Positions 1 through 7,703 of a stretch of DNA of 20,996 nt are shown one piece after another; the stretch's first letter is position 1, and every line of letters begins with the position of its first letter. Made by a program: the position numbers and the translations under genes. The notes under the pieces were generated by a model. The model was not told the origin of the DNA. It ran no database searches and saw only the letters and a list, made by a program, of their open reading frames with translations. The stretch is taken from positions 1 to 20,996 of IMG/VR virus record IMGVR_UViG_3300023174_000731; one strand, given 5' to 3'. This DNA is from a virus.

Positions 1-2
1 AT

Positions 3-407
3 ATGAAAAGAATACTTATAGTTCTATTTGCGTTTAGTTTATCTGGATGTGCTTTGTTTGATGCCTATTTTATGGCCAAGTATGACACCAATGAATACTT
101 TATTGTTAACGATATCAAAACAAAGGCACAGGTAGCAGAAGAAAATTGTGGCAACCATATACTGGTTGTTACACAGGTAAACGAATTGTATATCAAAGCG
201 TTGGAGTTTAAGAACTTTACAACACATATACCAAGAAATAAAGATACCGATAATATGTCGACCAAGTTATTGACATTGACAAAAGACACAAAAGATTATT
301 TTAACAAAGCAGAAAAAATATCACCAATTTTTTGTAAAGCAAAATTACAACAAGTTGTTAAATCGGCCGACACCATTCAACACGTTTTAGGGAGCAAACC
401 AAGATGA
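3..407 (+). CDS. Putative phage lipoprotein
   Basis: 134 residues. The N-terminus is a short lipoprotein signal: basic MKR, a hydrophobic stretch from residue 4, then a lipobox L13-S14-G15-C16, so the mature protein would be lipid-anchored at Cys16. The remainder is mostly polar and helical with two further cysteines (about residues 49 and 111), compatible with a periplasmic disulfide. Its stop overlaps the next gene as ATGA, and it sits two genes before the endolysin. It could therefore serve in lysis (an outer-membrane spanin is one idea, though it lacks a typical Pro-rich short form) or in superinfection exclusion. The ATG at 3 lies at the very edge of the window, so its ribosome-binding site is not visible. 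Lipoprotein nature is well supported; function is unknown. Confidence 0.75.
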   Translation: MKRILIVLFAFSLSGCALFDAYFMAKYDTNEYFIVNDIKTKAQVAEENCGNHILVVTQVNELYIKALEFKNFTTHIPRNKDTDNMSTKLLTLTKDTKDYFNKAEKISPIFCKAKLQQVVKSADTIQHVLGSKPR

Positions 408-610
408 TATCAGAACAATTAAATGCTTACATTATTGAGTATAACAAAGCTCTTGAACAAGGCCAAATTACAAAAGAAGAATATGTCGAACTGTTGAAAG
501 GTATCAATATCATGGAAGGTATTGCTGATGATGCTGAAGGGTTGGCATTAAAAGAACAATTAAATGTAATTATCAATGCAGCTATTACTGCTGCTTCTTT
601 AATGGCGTAA
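404..610 (+). CDS. Small helical protein of unknown function
   Basis: 68 residues starting at an ATG that overlaps the upstream stop (ATGA). The sequence reads as two amphipathic helices, the first rich in Glu/Gln/Tyr, and ends in a hydrophobic segment rich in Ile, Ala and Asn (about residues 54-68), too short and polar to be a clear membrane span. It lies between the lipoprotein and the endolysin and is probably co-translated with both. I do not recognise a family. Confidence 0.65.
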   Translation: MISEQLNAYIIEYNKALEQGQITKEEYVELLKGINIMEGIADDAEGLALKEQLNVIINAAITAASLMA

Positions 611-612
611 AA

Positions 613-1239
613 ATGGAACTGACAAAAGACCAATTGAAGCAATTGCTTCCAAAGAATCCATATATTGACCAATGGCACAATGCATTGGCACAATTGTTAC
701 CTGACTATGGTATCAATACACCACAGCGTATTGCAGCCTTCATAGCTCAATGTGCTCACGAATCTGGTAATTTTGTATTTCTTAAAGAGAATCTAAACTA
801 CAAAGCAGCCACATTACGCAAACTGTTTGCAAAGTATTTTCCAACAGATGAGTTGGCGAATGAGTATGCAAACAAACCAAACAAACAAGAAGCAATTGCA
901 AATCGTATCTATGCTAATCGTATGGGTAATGGCGATGAGGCCTCTGGTGATGGTTTTAGATATTGTGGTCGTGGTCTAATTCAATTAACCGGTAAAGAAA
1001 ACTATTCTTGGTTTGCTGCCTCAATTGAAATACCCGTTGAACAAGCATCTGAATATCTACAAACATTTGAAGGTGCAGCTCAATCTGCTTGCTGGTTTTG
1101 GGAAACAAACAACCTAAATCAATGGGCAGATAAAGGCGACATACTAACATTAACAAAACGTATCAATGGTGGTACCATTGGACTTGAAGATAGAATTAAA
1201 CATTATGAACACGCACTTCATGTATTAGGAGTTCACTAA
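613..1239 (+). CDS. GH19 chitinase-type endolysin
   Basis: 208 residues, the usual size of single-domain phage endolysins of glycoside hydrolase family 19, which cleave the glycan strands of peptidoglycan. The segment FIAQCAHESGNF carries the catalytic acid Glu50. Glu59 in FLKENLNY fits the second catalytic Glu of the short-loop bacterial/phage GH19 enzymes. The family block GDGFRYCGRGLIQLTG (residues 112-127) and the C-terminal 'ITKRINGG'-like block (here LTKRINGGTIG) are both present. There is no signal peptide or membrane segment, so release to the periplasm would need a holin; candidates follow immediately downstream. No strong Shine-Dalgarno is visible, but the start is 2 bases after the previous stop, suggesting coupling. 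The enzyme class is secure. Confidence 0.93.
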   Translation: MELTKDQLKQLLPKNPYIDQWHNALAQLLPDYGINTPQRIAAFIAQCAHESGNFVFLKENLNYKAATLRKLFAKYFPTDELANEYANKPNKQEAIANRIYANRMGNGDEASGDGFRYCGRGLIQLTGKENYSWFAASIEIPVEQASEYLQTFEGAAQSACWFWETNNLNQWADKGDILTLTKRINGGTIGLEDRIKHYEHALHVLGVH

Positions 1240-1517
1240 TGAATGATAAAAGATTAGCCAAAGGCCTAATTATTTTATTATTGCTTCCATTGACATTGGC
1301 ATATTTTAGTGGCGATAAATTTCGTTACCCATGCCAAGACCCAGCAAATTGGGACAAAGATATATGCAAGTTGCCATATTGTGATGTAACAAGGACTTGT
1401 CCTCAACACATTTTTAAGGGTCAAAATGACCCACGCTTGGGACCAGATGGAAATAAACCCATTACACAAAATACACCAACACCAATAACGCCAACAACTG
1501 GAGCGAATTGCAAATGA
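1239..1517 (+). CDS. Small exported or membrane-anchored Cys-rich protein
   Basis: 92 residues, starting in a TAATG overlap with the endolysin. Residues 8-22 form a hydrophobic segment after a basic N-terminus, acting as a signal peptide or N-terminal anchor. The following domain has four closely spaced cysteines (in YPCQDP, DICKLPYC and RTCPQ), consistent with disulfides in the periplasm. The tail is low-complexity Pro/Thr and ends in Cys-Lys. Position directly after the endolysin suggests a role in lysis or the cell envelope, which is inference. I do not recognise a named family. Confidence 0.7.
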   Translation: MNDKRLAKGLIILLLLPLTLAYFSGDKFRYPCQDPANWDKDICKLPYCDVTRTCPQHIFKGQNDPRLGPDGNKPITQNTPTPITPTTGANCK

Positions 1518-2002
1518 ACTTGAATATTTTTAATAAAGAAGAAAAACAACCAGAAACTTTTATGTATACCGAAGAGCAGTTAATGGCTCGATTGAAATTC
1601 TTCATTGGTATTTGTTTAGCACTTACATTGTTCGGTATTGTATTTGTTGTGTTATATTCGTTAATATTTGTAACACAACCACTCAATGCTATTTCACCAA
1701 TTGACCAAAAGTTCTTTGAGTTGATTATACCTATTGCCACATTCTTAACAGGCACATTGTCTGGTATCATGTTGGCTGGTGGTGACAAAGATGCACAAAA
1801 GAAAGCATTAGAATTGGCTAACAGAACAACAACAGTATCGCCTGCACCAACGACACCATCCACACCAAGCCCATCAACAAGTTTTGGTGGCAATACTAGT
1901 CAATTTACTGTAACACCAACAGCATCACCATTTACACCAGCAGTTGTAACGGGATTTGGTGGTAAACCAGCACCAGTTCAACCACCTCAGCCGGAGTTAT
2001 AA
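1514..2002 (+). CDS. Two-span membrane protein with Pro/Thr-rich tail
   Basis: 162 residues from the ATG at 1514, which overlaps the previous stop as ATGA; a TTG two codons earlier is possible but less likely. Two hydrophobic spans are clear: about residues 28-53 (after LMARLK) and 67-87 (LIIPIATFLTGTLSGIMLAG). They are followed by a short charged segment (DKDAQKK) and about 60 residues of Pro, Thr, Ser and Gly-rich low complexity ending PPQPEL. Two spans next to an endolysin make it a possible holin or holin partner, but the long disordered tail is unusual for that. It could equally be a host-membrane modifier. Confidence 0.7.
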   Translation: MNLNIFNKEEKQPETFMYTEEQLMARLKFFIGICLALTLFGIVFVVLYSLIFVTQPLNAISPIDQKFFELIIPIATFLTGTLSGIMLAGGDKDAQKKALELANRTTTVSPAPTTPSTPSPSTSFGGNTSQFTVTPTASPFTPAVVTGFGGKPAPVQPPQPEL

Positions 2003-2003
2003 A

Positions 2004-2228
2004 ATGAATTGGTTAAATAGTATGTTATCGGATGGACACAATAGTTCCGTCAGCAGTAAAAGAGTTATAACATTTATGGCATTTTTAATATGTGGGTTTG
2101 CACTTGTTGCCGACATATTTGGTTATAAAGTAACACCATCACTATTTGATTCAATGATATACTTGGTGATTGCCGGATTGGGTTTCACCGCCTCAGAAAA
2201 ATTTGCTAAAAAGGAAGAACAGAAATGA
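2004..2228 (+). CDS. Holin candidate, small two-span membrane protein
   Basis: 74 residues from the ATG at 2004, chosen because GGAG at 1993-1996 lies 7 bases upstream; longer readings begin inside the previous gene. The SSKRVITF segment leads into a first hydrophobic span (about residues 21-39), a short loop (FGYKVTPSLFD), a second span (about 47-62, IYLVIAGLGFTASEKFA) and a charged tail KKEEQK. Size, two spans, charged C-terminus and position behind an endolysin that lacks a signal peptide fit a class II holin, which would let the endolysin reach the peptidoglycan. The family look is familiar from phage holin-like proteins; activity is inferred. Confidence 0.6.
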   Translation: MNWLNSMLSDGHNSSVSSKRVITFMAFLICGFALVADIFGYKVTPSLFDSMIYLVIAGLGFTASEKFAKKEEQK

Positions 2229-2425
2229 AAGCATTTAACACATTCGCATGGACATTTATTGCTGTAGCAGTAGCATTGACTGCCGTTAATACAGCACAAG
2301 CTGCCGAAACAAAGAAAGCCTGTGTCATGCAAAAAGACCAAAAAACAGGTAAAGAAAAAGAAGTTTGTAAAGAAATCAAAGTGCATAAGAAATTAGAAGG
2401 CACATCAGTTCCAGAAAAAAAATAA
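2225..2425 (+). CDS. Small secreted periplasmic protein
   Basis: 66 residues, starting as an ATGA overlap with the holin candidate and preceded by AAGGA at 2211-2215. Residues 1-26 form a classic Sec signal peptide ending in AQA-A, giving a mature chain of about 40 very Lys-rich residues with two cysteines (in KKACVMQ and EVCKE) that could form one disulfide. No domain is recognised. As an exported micro-protein in the lysis block it could act on the envelope or on lysis timing; this is inference. Confidence 0.65.
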   Translation: MKAFNTFAWTFIAVAVALTAVNTAQAAETKKACVMQKDQKTGKEKEVCKEIKVHKKLEGTSVPEKK

Positions 2426-2848
2426 ATGGCAGAGTTTGACGATACCGACATTAAAGTTGATATTGGTGTTTTAAAGACACAAGTATTGACTTTATCTGCT
2501 CTTTGTAATAAAATGGATCAGGTCATAGAAAAACTGGTGGATCAACACGACCGCCATATTGCAAAGGTATACACAGACATGGATAATCGCAGACTGGAGA
2601 CGGAGGCTGATATCAAAGAAATACATCAACGAATAGATACCGTTTTAGACAAAATGGAAACCTCTAACAAAGAAATTATGGAAGAGTTTAAATCTCTCCG
2701 TAAAGATATGAGTGAACACAATAAACAAGAGAAGGATGCTTTAGATGCCCTACTCAAATGGAAGTGGATGTTAGCGGGTGGTATTATTGCTATATCATGG
2801 TTGATTTCTCATGTTAATCCTGATACAATATCTAAGTTTATTAAATAA
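2426..2848 (+). CDS. Coiled-coil protein with C-terminal membrane anchor
   Basis: 140 residues; its ATG follows directly after the upstream TAA. Residues about 8-110 are highly charged and helical with heptad-like spacing (hydrophobics in VLKTQVLTLSALCNKMD and the IHQRIDTVLDKME region), predicting a long coiled coil. Residues 114-130 (WMLAGGIIAISWLISHV) form a single C-terminal span. The topology suggests a cytoplasmic coiled coil anchored to the inner membrane, opposite to the usual inner-membrane spanin with its N-terminal span. It ends the lysis/envelope block; 26 AT-rich bases separate it from the primase. Confidence 0.7.
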   Translation: MAEFDDTDIKVDIGVLKTQVLTLSALCNKMDQVIEKLVDQHDRHIAKVYTDMDNRRLETEADIKEIHQRIDTVLDKMETSNKEIMEEFKSLRKDMSEHNKQEKDALDALLKWKWMLAGGIIAISWLISHVNPDTISKFIK

Positions 2849-2874
2849 CTTTTCTTTTTTGAAATAAATATATT

Positions 2875-3888
2875 ATGAGTGTTTTTATCGACAGGAGTTT
2901 CCTGTTACAAGTATCGCCTAAATTACAAAGGTTTACCAAGAAAAAGGATGACCTTTATAATTTCAGGTGTCCGCTTTGTGGCGACTCACAAAAAAATAAA
3001 CTAAAATCTCGTGGTTATGTCTATCGCAAGAAGAATGATTATTTCTTCATGTGCCATAACTGTGGCGCATCGACCACATTTTATAATTTTTTAAAACAAG
3101 TGGATGAAACGCTGGTGAAAGAATATCAGTTAGAAAGATATAAGAATGGTGAAACAGGAAACAACAATTATCCCAAACCTGAATTCGAGGAGTATAAGCA
3201 AGAAACGCCTAAGTTCAAAAAAGCCTTGGAACTTCCATCACTTGACTCTTTACCAGAAGCGCATTTTGCTAAGAAGTATGTTCAGCAAAGAAAGATTCCG
3301 GAGACCTTTCACACACAATTATACTTTGCGGAGGACTTTGCAACCTTCATACAAGGTCTTGGGATTGAGAAAGAGGGACTTCATAAGGAAGACAAGCGGC
3401 TCGTTATTCCATTTTATGACAAAGAAAAAAATCTCATCGCCATTCAGGGTAGATCGTTAGCTGAATCCAAGTTGCGATACATAACATTAAAGTTGCATGA
3501 TGATAATAAAAAAATATTTGGGCTTGATAGAGTTGATACAGAAAAAATAATATATGTGTTAGAAGGTCCAATAGATTCAATGTTTTTAGAGAATGCAGTA
3601 GCAACAGCAGACTCCAATTTAGAATCAATTACCGATGTATTGGACAAGTCCAAGGTGGTTTTAGTGTTTGACAATGAGCCACGCAACAAAGAAATTGTTT
3701 CTAAAATGGAACATGCTATAGATAATCATTTCAATGTTGTTATATGGCCAGAAATGATTGAGGAAAAAGATGTTAATGATATGGTACTGTCTGGTTTTTC
3801 GCCAGATGAAATACAAGATATTATAAGTAAAAATACCTTTGTAAATCTTAGAGCAAAAATAGAATTCATGAATTGGAAAAAGATTTAG
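2875..3888 (+). CDS. 61: DNA primase, T4 gp61-like
   Basis: 337 residues, close to T4 gp61 (342). It makes RNA primers for lagging-strand synthesis together with the replicative helicase. An N-terminal zinc ribbon is visible: C32-x2-C35 in RCPLCGDSQ and C60-x2-C63 in MCHNCG. The C-terminal half holds the Toprim fold: E230 in IYVLEGPIDS (motif E-G-x-x-D, with D234) and the D266-x-E268 pair in LVFDNEPRNKE, expected metal-binding residues; the DNEPR block is characteristic of T4-type primases. No Shine-Dalgarno precedes the ATG at 2875; the leader is AT-rich. The gene is followed by the ribonucleotide reductase pair, so priming and dNTP supply are neighbours. Confidence 0.9.
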   Translation: MSVFIDRSFLLQVSPKLQRFTKKKDDLYNFRCPLCGDSQKNKLKSRGYVYRKKNDYFFMCHNCGASTTFYNFLKQVDETLVKEYQLERYKNGETGNNNYPKPEFEEYKQETPKFKKALELPSLDSLPEAHFAKKYVQQRKIPETFHTQLYFAEDFATFIQGLGIEKEGLHKEDKRLVIPFYDKEKNLIAIQGRSLAESKLRYITLKLHDDNKKIFGLDRVDTEKIIYVLEGPIDSMFLENAVATADSNLESITDVLDKSKVVLVFDNEPRNKEIVSKMEHAIDNHFNVVIWPEMIEEKDVNDMVLSGFSPDEIQDIISKNTFVNLRAKIEFMNWKKI

Positions 3889-3930
3889 TAATTAAAAATT
3901 TGTATTAACAATAACAACAATAAGGTGAAC

Positions 3931-5721
3931 ATGGAATATCTAGGGATTAACATAGATTTAGAGAGAGATAAATTATTCGATGAACTTGGAATTAAAAGAC
4001 TTAAAGAAAGCTACATGAAGGAAGATGAAGAATCACCACAACATAGATTCGCATTCGTATCAAAATCGTTTAGTTCCAATCCGGAACACGCACAGAGATT
4101 ATACGACTACTCTAGCAAACATTGGCTGTCTTATTCTACTCCCATTCTTTCTTTTGGTCGCAGTAAGCGTGGGATGCCTATATCATGTTTTCTTAATTAT
4201 ATTGAAGATACTGCGGAGGGACTAGTTGATAATCTATCAGAAACTAATTGGCTTTCTATGCTCGGGGGTGGTGTTGGTATTGGCTTTGGTATTCGTTCAG
4301 CAGACGATAAATCTACTGGTGTCATGCCTCACCTCAAAATCTATGACGCAAGTTCTTTGGCCTACCGCCAAGGTCGCACTCGCAGGGGCAGTTATGCTGC
4401 TTACCTCAGTATCTCTCATCCGGATATTATCTCTTTCTTAGAGATGCGGAAGCCGACAGGCGATCCCAATGTTCGTTGTTTGAATCTACATCACGGTATT
4501 AATATCACCGATGACTTCATGCAAATCATTGAAACATGTATGCTGGATCCTGAAGCAAAAGATGATTGGGAATTAAAAGATCCACATTCTGGTGAAGTAC
4601 GTGAAGTTGTATCAGCAAAAGAACTCTGGCAAAAAATTCTAGAGCTTCGTATGATGACAGGTGAACCATACATTCATTATATTGATACAAGCAATCGTGA
4701 AATGCCACAATTTCTAAAAAATAAAGGTTTAAAGATTCACCAATCAAATCTTTGTTCTGAAATTATTCTACCCACAAATGAAGAACGAACAGCGGTATGT
4801 TGTTTATCTTCTTTAAACTTGGAGAACTATGATGAATGGAAATCTGAACCACTATTTCTTAAAGACGTTGCCGAAATGCTTGATAACGTCCTTAATTACT
4901 TCATCACTAATGCTCCTGATGCTATTTCTCGTGCAAAGTATAGTGCCGAAAGAGAACGTTCTATTGGTATCGGTGCTCTTGGGTTCCATGCTTATCTACA
5001 GCGTAATGGCATTGCTTTTGAAGGAGTGATGGCTAAAGTTGCAAACAACAGAATATTCAAACATATCAGAGAGGGATTAGATAATGCAAATCTGGAATTG
5101 GGCACCGAAAGAGGTGAAGCTCCTGATGCACTCGGTACTGGTCGTAGGTTTAGTCATGTTATGGCTATTGCTCCCAATGCTTCTTCTTCCATTATCATGG
5201 GCAATACTAGTCCTAGCGTTGAACCTTATCGTGCCAATGCTTATCGCCAAGATACTCTATCGGGTTCTTACTTAAATAAAAATCGTTGGCTAGATGAATT
5301 GATTATTAAACTATCACATGATAAACCAGAAGATTGGTATAATGATGTTTGGTCATCTATTATTGCTAACGATGGTTCGGTTCAACATTTAGATTGGATG
5401 TCTGAACATGATAAAGATGTATTCAAAACATCTATGGAAATTGACCAACGCTGGGTAATTGAATTGGCTTCTGATAGACAACAATACATTGACCAAGCAC
5501 AATCACTCAATTTGTTCTTTAGACCAGATGTTAATTTGAAGTATCTCCATGCTTGTCATTTCCTTGCATGGAAAAAAGGATTGAAAACTCTATACTATTG
5601 TCGTTCTGAGAAAATTGGTAAAGCTGATAAAGTCGCCAAAAAGATTGAAAGAGAAGTGATTAAAGAATTAGATATGAGTGCTATTGCACAAGGCAACGAA
5701 TGTTTGGCTTGCGAAGGTTAA
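3931..5721 (+). CDS. nrdA: Ribonucleoside-diphosphate reductase class Ia, large subunit
   Basis: 596 residues from the ATG at 3931 (AAGG at 3922-3925, 5-base spacing); an upstream GTG at 3925 would sit inside that site. It reduces NDPs to dNDPs with NrdB. Active-site residues are in place: N273, C275 and E277 in QSNLCSEI; the redox pair C86 (PISCFLNY) and C290 (AVCCLSSLNL); the radical-transfer tyrosines Y555-Y556 (LKTLYYCR); and a C-terminal shuttle pair C591/C594 in ECLACEG. Compared with E. coli NrdA (about 760 residues), the N-terminal ATP-cone is absent, so dATP activity inhibition through that domain should be missing; substrate-specificity regulation may remain. nrdB follows after 18 bases. 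Confidence 0.96.
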   Translation: MEYLGINIDLERDKLFDELGIKRLKESYMKEDEESPQHRFAFVSKSFSSNPEHAQRLYDYSSKHWLSYSTPILSFGRSKRGMPISCFLNYIEDTAEGLVDNLSETNWLSMLGGGVGIGFGIRSADDKSTGVMPHLKIYDASSLAYRQGRTRRGSYAAYLSISHPDIISFLEMRKPTGDPNVRCLNLHHGINITDDFMQIIETCMLDPEAKDDWELKDPHSGEVREVVSAKELWQKILELRMMTGEPYIHYIDTSNREMPQFLKNKGLKIHQSNLCSEIILPTNEERTAVCCLSSLNLENYDEWKSEPLFLKDVAEMLDNVLNYFITNAPDAISRAKYSAERERSIGIGALGFHAYLQRNGIAFEGVMAKVANNRIFKHIREGLDNANLELGTERGEAPDALGTGRRFSHVMAIAPNASSSIIMGNTSPSVEPYRANAYRQDTLSGSYLNKNRWLDELIIKLSHDKPEDWYNDVWSSIIANDGSVQHLDWMSEHDKDVFKTSMEIDQRWVIELASDRQQYIDQAQSLNLFFRPDVNLKYLHACHFLAWKKGLKTLYYCRSEKIGKADKVAKKIEREVIKELDMSAIAQGNECLACEG

Positions 5722-5739
5722 TTTTAAAGGAAAACAATA

Positions 5740-6726
5740 ATGATAAAAAAAGTAGAATCAAATCTTTCGGAAGAACGCAATTATTTTAAACCTTTTAATT
5801 ATCCTTGGGCATATGAAGCTTGGTTAAAGCATGAACAATCTCATTGGTTACACACCGAAGTTCCTATGTCTGAAGATGTGAAAGATTGGAAGAAAAAATT
5901 ATCTAAAGAAGAAAAAACATTTTTAACACAAATATTTCGTTTCTTTACTCAAGGTGATATTGATGTGGCTGGCGGATACGTTAAGAATTATCTGCCGTAT
6001 TTTCCACAACCAGAAATTCGTATGATGTTAACAGGATTCGCTGCCAGAGAAGCATTACATATTGCAGCTTACTCACACCTTATTGAAACACTAGGTCTAC
6101 CTGAAACCACGTACAATGAGTTCCTAGAGTATGAAGCGATGAGAGAGAAACATGACTATATCATGGATATCTCCAGTAAAAATACCACAAGAGAAAATAC
6201 CGCAACACATATTGCCGTGTTCTCGGCCTTTACCGAAGGTATGCAGTTATTCAGTTCATTTATTATGTTATTGAATTTTGCTCGACACGGTAAAATGAAA
6301 GGCATGGGTCAGATTATCACATGGTCGATTGTTGATGAAACTCAACACGCAGAATCTATGATTAAATTGTTTAGAACATACATAGAAGAAAATCGTGAAA
6401 TTTGGAATGATGAACTTAAATCCAAAATCTATACGATTGCTGAAAGAATGGTTCAATTAGAAGATAAGTTTATTGATTTAGCATTTGGTGTAAATCAAAT
6501 GGAAGGTTTATCTTCAGAAGATGTTAAAAAATATATTCGTTATATTGCAGACCGCCGATTGATCTCTTTAGGACTCAAAGGTGTGTTTAAAGTGAAAAAG
6601 AATCCTTTACCATGGGTAGAGGAAATGATTAACGCACCAACACATACCAATTTCTTTGAGAACCGTGCTACCGATTATGCAAAAGGGGCTTTGTCGGGAA
6701 ATTGGGGTGATGTATGGGCTCATTAA
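5740..6726 (+). CDS. nrdB: Ribonucleoside-diphosphate reductase class Ia, small subunit
   Basis: 328 residues, preceded by AAAGGAAA. It carries the diiron centre and tyrosyl radical used by NrdA. By spacing against E. coli NrdB the ligands are D73 (in GDIDVAGGY), E104 and H107 (AAREALHIAAY), E166 (FTEGMQ), and E200 and H203 (VDETQHAES). Y111, four residues after H107, matches the radical tyrosine, so this is a normal class Ia/Ib type subunit rather than an R2c (Tyr-less) form. It is full length. It lies directly downstream of nrdA and is presumably co-transcribed with it. Confidence 0.96.
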   Translation: MIKKVESNLSEERNYFKPFNYPWAYEAWLKHEQSHWLHTEVPMSEDVKDWKKKLSKEEKTFLTQIFRFFTQGDIDVAGGYVKNYLPYFPQPEIRMMLTGFAAREALHIAAYSHLIETLGLPETTYNEFLEYEAMREKHDYIMDISSKNTTRENTATHIAVFSAFTEGMQLFSSFIMLLNFARHGKMKGMGQIITWSIVDETQHAESMIKLFRTYIEENREIWNDELKSKIYTIAERMVQLEDKFIDLAFGVNQMEGLSSEDVKKYIRYIADRRLISLGLKGVFKVKKNPLPWVEEMINAPTHTNFFENRATDYAKGALSGNWGDVWAH

Positions 6727-6735
6727 GGAATTATA

Positions 6736-6924
6736 ATGACAAACAAATCATTATCAGGTGAATGCTTGAGTTGTGAATCGACTTATAGTGTATCTTACAT
6801 AGAAGAAATGGTTTCACAAGATTTACCAGAACATTGTCCATTTTGTGGCGAAATTATTGATGAATTATCCGAGGACTATATAGAGGATGATGAAGATGAT
6901 TTGGACACTAAGGAATGGGACTAA
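6736..6924 (+). CDS. Small zinc-ribbon protein with acidic tail
   Basis: 62 residues with AAGGAA 5 bases before the ATG. Two CxxC knuckles, C10-x2-C13 (GECLSCES) and C34-x2-C37 (HCPFCGE), make a four-Cys zinc ribbon. They are followed by a run of Asp/Glu (residues 40-59). It sits immediately after nrdB, where T4-like phages often carry redox helpers. However, the paired CxxC spacing looks like a metal site rather than a glutaredoxin, which would need a thioredoxin fold that does not fit in 62 residues. Function unknown. Confidence 0.7.
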   Translation: MTNKSLSGECLSCESTYSVSYIEEMVSQDLPEHCPFCGEIIDELSEDYIEDDEDDLDTKEWD

Positions 6925-7352
6925 ACTGGCAATATAATGGTATAGATTTTACGGAAGACTTGATTGGTGATAATTACGGGTTCGTGTATCAGATAACCAA
7001 TCTGACGAATGGTAAAAAATACATAGGTAAGAAATTTTTTTATTCTACCAAAACCAAACAAGTCAAAGGGAAGAAGAAACGGACAAAGGTTTCTTCAAAC
7101 TGGCAAACTTACTATGGAAGTAGTGACAACCTAAGCAAAGATGTGTTACAATTAGGACATGAAAAATTTGTTCGTGAAATACTGCATCTATGTAAATCCA
7201 AAGGTGAATGTGGTTATCTGGAAGCAAAAGAACAATTTATTCGTGGCGTAATGGAATCAGACGATTACTATAACACATGGATAATGGTAAGAGTTAGAAA
7301 ATCACATATAAAGGAATACAATGTTAGACTTTCTCAGACCACTAAAAAATGA
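6915..7352 (+). CDS. GIY-YIG endonuclease, SegE-like
   Basis: 145 residues. The GIY-YIG signature is present in the variant form seen in phage SegE-like proteins: G22-F-V-Y25 followed by K35-Y-I-G38 in the stretch YGFVYQITN...KKYIGKK. A W63..Y66-Y67-G68-S69-S70 block and a conserved Glu (E103 or E106 in YLEAKEQF) follow, as expected for this nuclease fold. It probably nicks or cuts DNA, either as a homing endonuclease or in genome processing. A free-standing gene between nrdB and an unknown gene is a typical place for a phage homing nuclease. It overlaps the upstream gene by 10 bases and its AAGGA abuts the ATG, so the start is less certain than the domain. Confidence 0.82.
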   Translation: MGLNWQYNGIDFTEDLIGDNYGFVYQITNLTNGKKYIGKKFFYSTKTKQVKGKKKRTKVSSNWQTYYGSSDNLSKDVLQLGHEKFVREILHLCKSKGECGYLEAKEQFIRGVMESDDYYNTWIMVRVRKSHIKEYNVRLSQTTKK

Positions 7353-7665
7353 TAAGTTTGATTTCTTAACATTCTTAGATGGTGATAAAGAAAATTCAAT
7401 ACAAATCCAAGGACAGGATTATGCCAATCCCGGAGAAAAGATTGGTGGTAGCACGCTAGGTGATGCATATCACATAATACTATTTCGCAGTCATACAACA
7501 CAAGATAAGTATGTTGATTTGGACTGTTTTGATGCTATATTGCCTGATCCTTTAGAATACATTTCAGGCCTCATACCTGCAGGCTTTTTTGGTATAATTG
7601 CCAAAAAAACCACCACATCACAAAAAATCGTTGACAAGATAGTTGACAAAATGCAAAAAATTTGA
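7321..7665 (+). CDS. Unknown protein, 114 residues
   Basis: The ATG at 7321 has AAAGGA 5 bases upstream and lies 32 bases inside the preceding nuclease gene. The protein is globular-looking with a DFLTFLDGD stretch near the N-terminus and a Lys-rich helical C-terminus (TTSQKIVDKIVDK). I recognise no domain. Its 3' end carries a terminator-like sequence and the -35 region of the next promoter, so the last codons double as regulatory DNA. Confidence 0.65.
   Translation: MLDFLRPLKNDKFDFLTFLDGDKENSIQIQGQDYANPGEKIGGSTLGDAYHIILFRSHTTQDKYVDLDCFDAILPDPLEYISGLIPAGFFGIIAKKTTTSQKIVDKIVDKMQKI
7565..7590 (+). terminator. Weak terminator-like hairpin inside a gene end
   Basis: CAGG (7565-7568) can pair with CCTG (7576-7579), or GCCT (7569-7572) with AGGC (7581-7584), followed at once by six T (7585-7590). 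The stem is only 4 bp, so termination would be weak. It lies within the 114-residue coding sequence, about 50 bases before a strong promoter, which fits a transcription-unit boundary. Confidence 0.25.
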
Positions 7666-7671
7666 TACAAT
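7643..7671 (+). promoter_or_regulatory. Sigma-70 promoter for the RNase H unit
   Basis: TTGACA at 7643-7648, a 17-base spacer and TACAAT at 7666-7671: a perfect -35, optimal spacing and one mismatch in the -10. A second TTGACA at 7631 is 12 bases upstream. The predicted start near 7678 gives a leader of about 26 bases before the RNase H ATG at 7704. This suggests transcription by unmodified host RNA polymerase. Confidence 0.8.
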
Positions 7672-7703
7672 AGGATCTTATTGGAAACTATTGAAAGTTT
7701 ATT

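Noticed and set aside
3-407. Confident call of an outer-membrane spanin
   Set aside because: The lipobox fits, but the mature domain is longer than usual and no matching inner-membrane partner with an N-terminal span is adjacent.
1462-1893. 143-codon minus-strand frame
   Set aside because: It is antisense to two well-supported membrane-protein genes and has no recognisable features of its own.
3925-3930. GTG at 3925 as the nrdA start
   Set aside because: It overlaps the AAGG that serves the ATG at 3931, and NrdA homology begins after that ATG.
6736-6924. Glutaredoxin (NrdC) call for the gene after nrdB
   Set aside because: Two CxxC pairs in 62 residues with an acidic tail indicate a zinc ribbon; there is no cis-Pro or thioredoxin-fold pattern.
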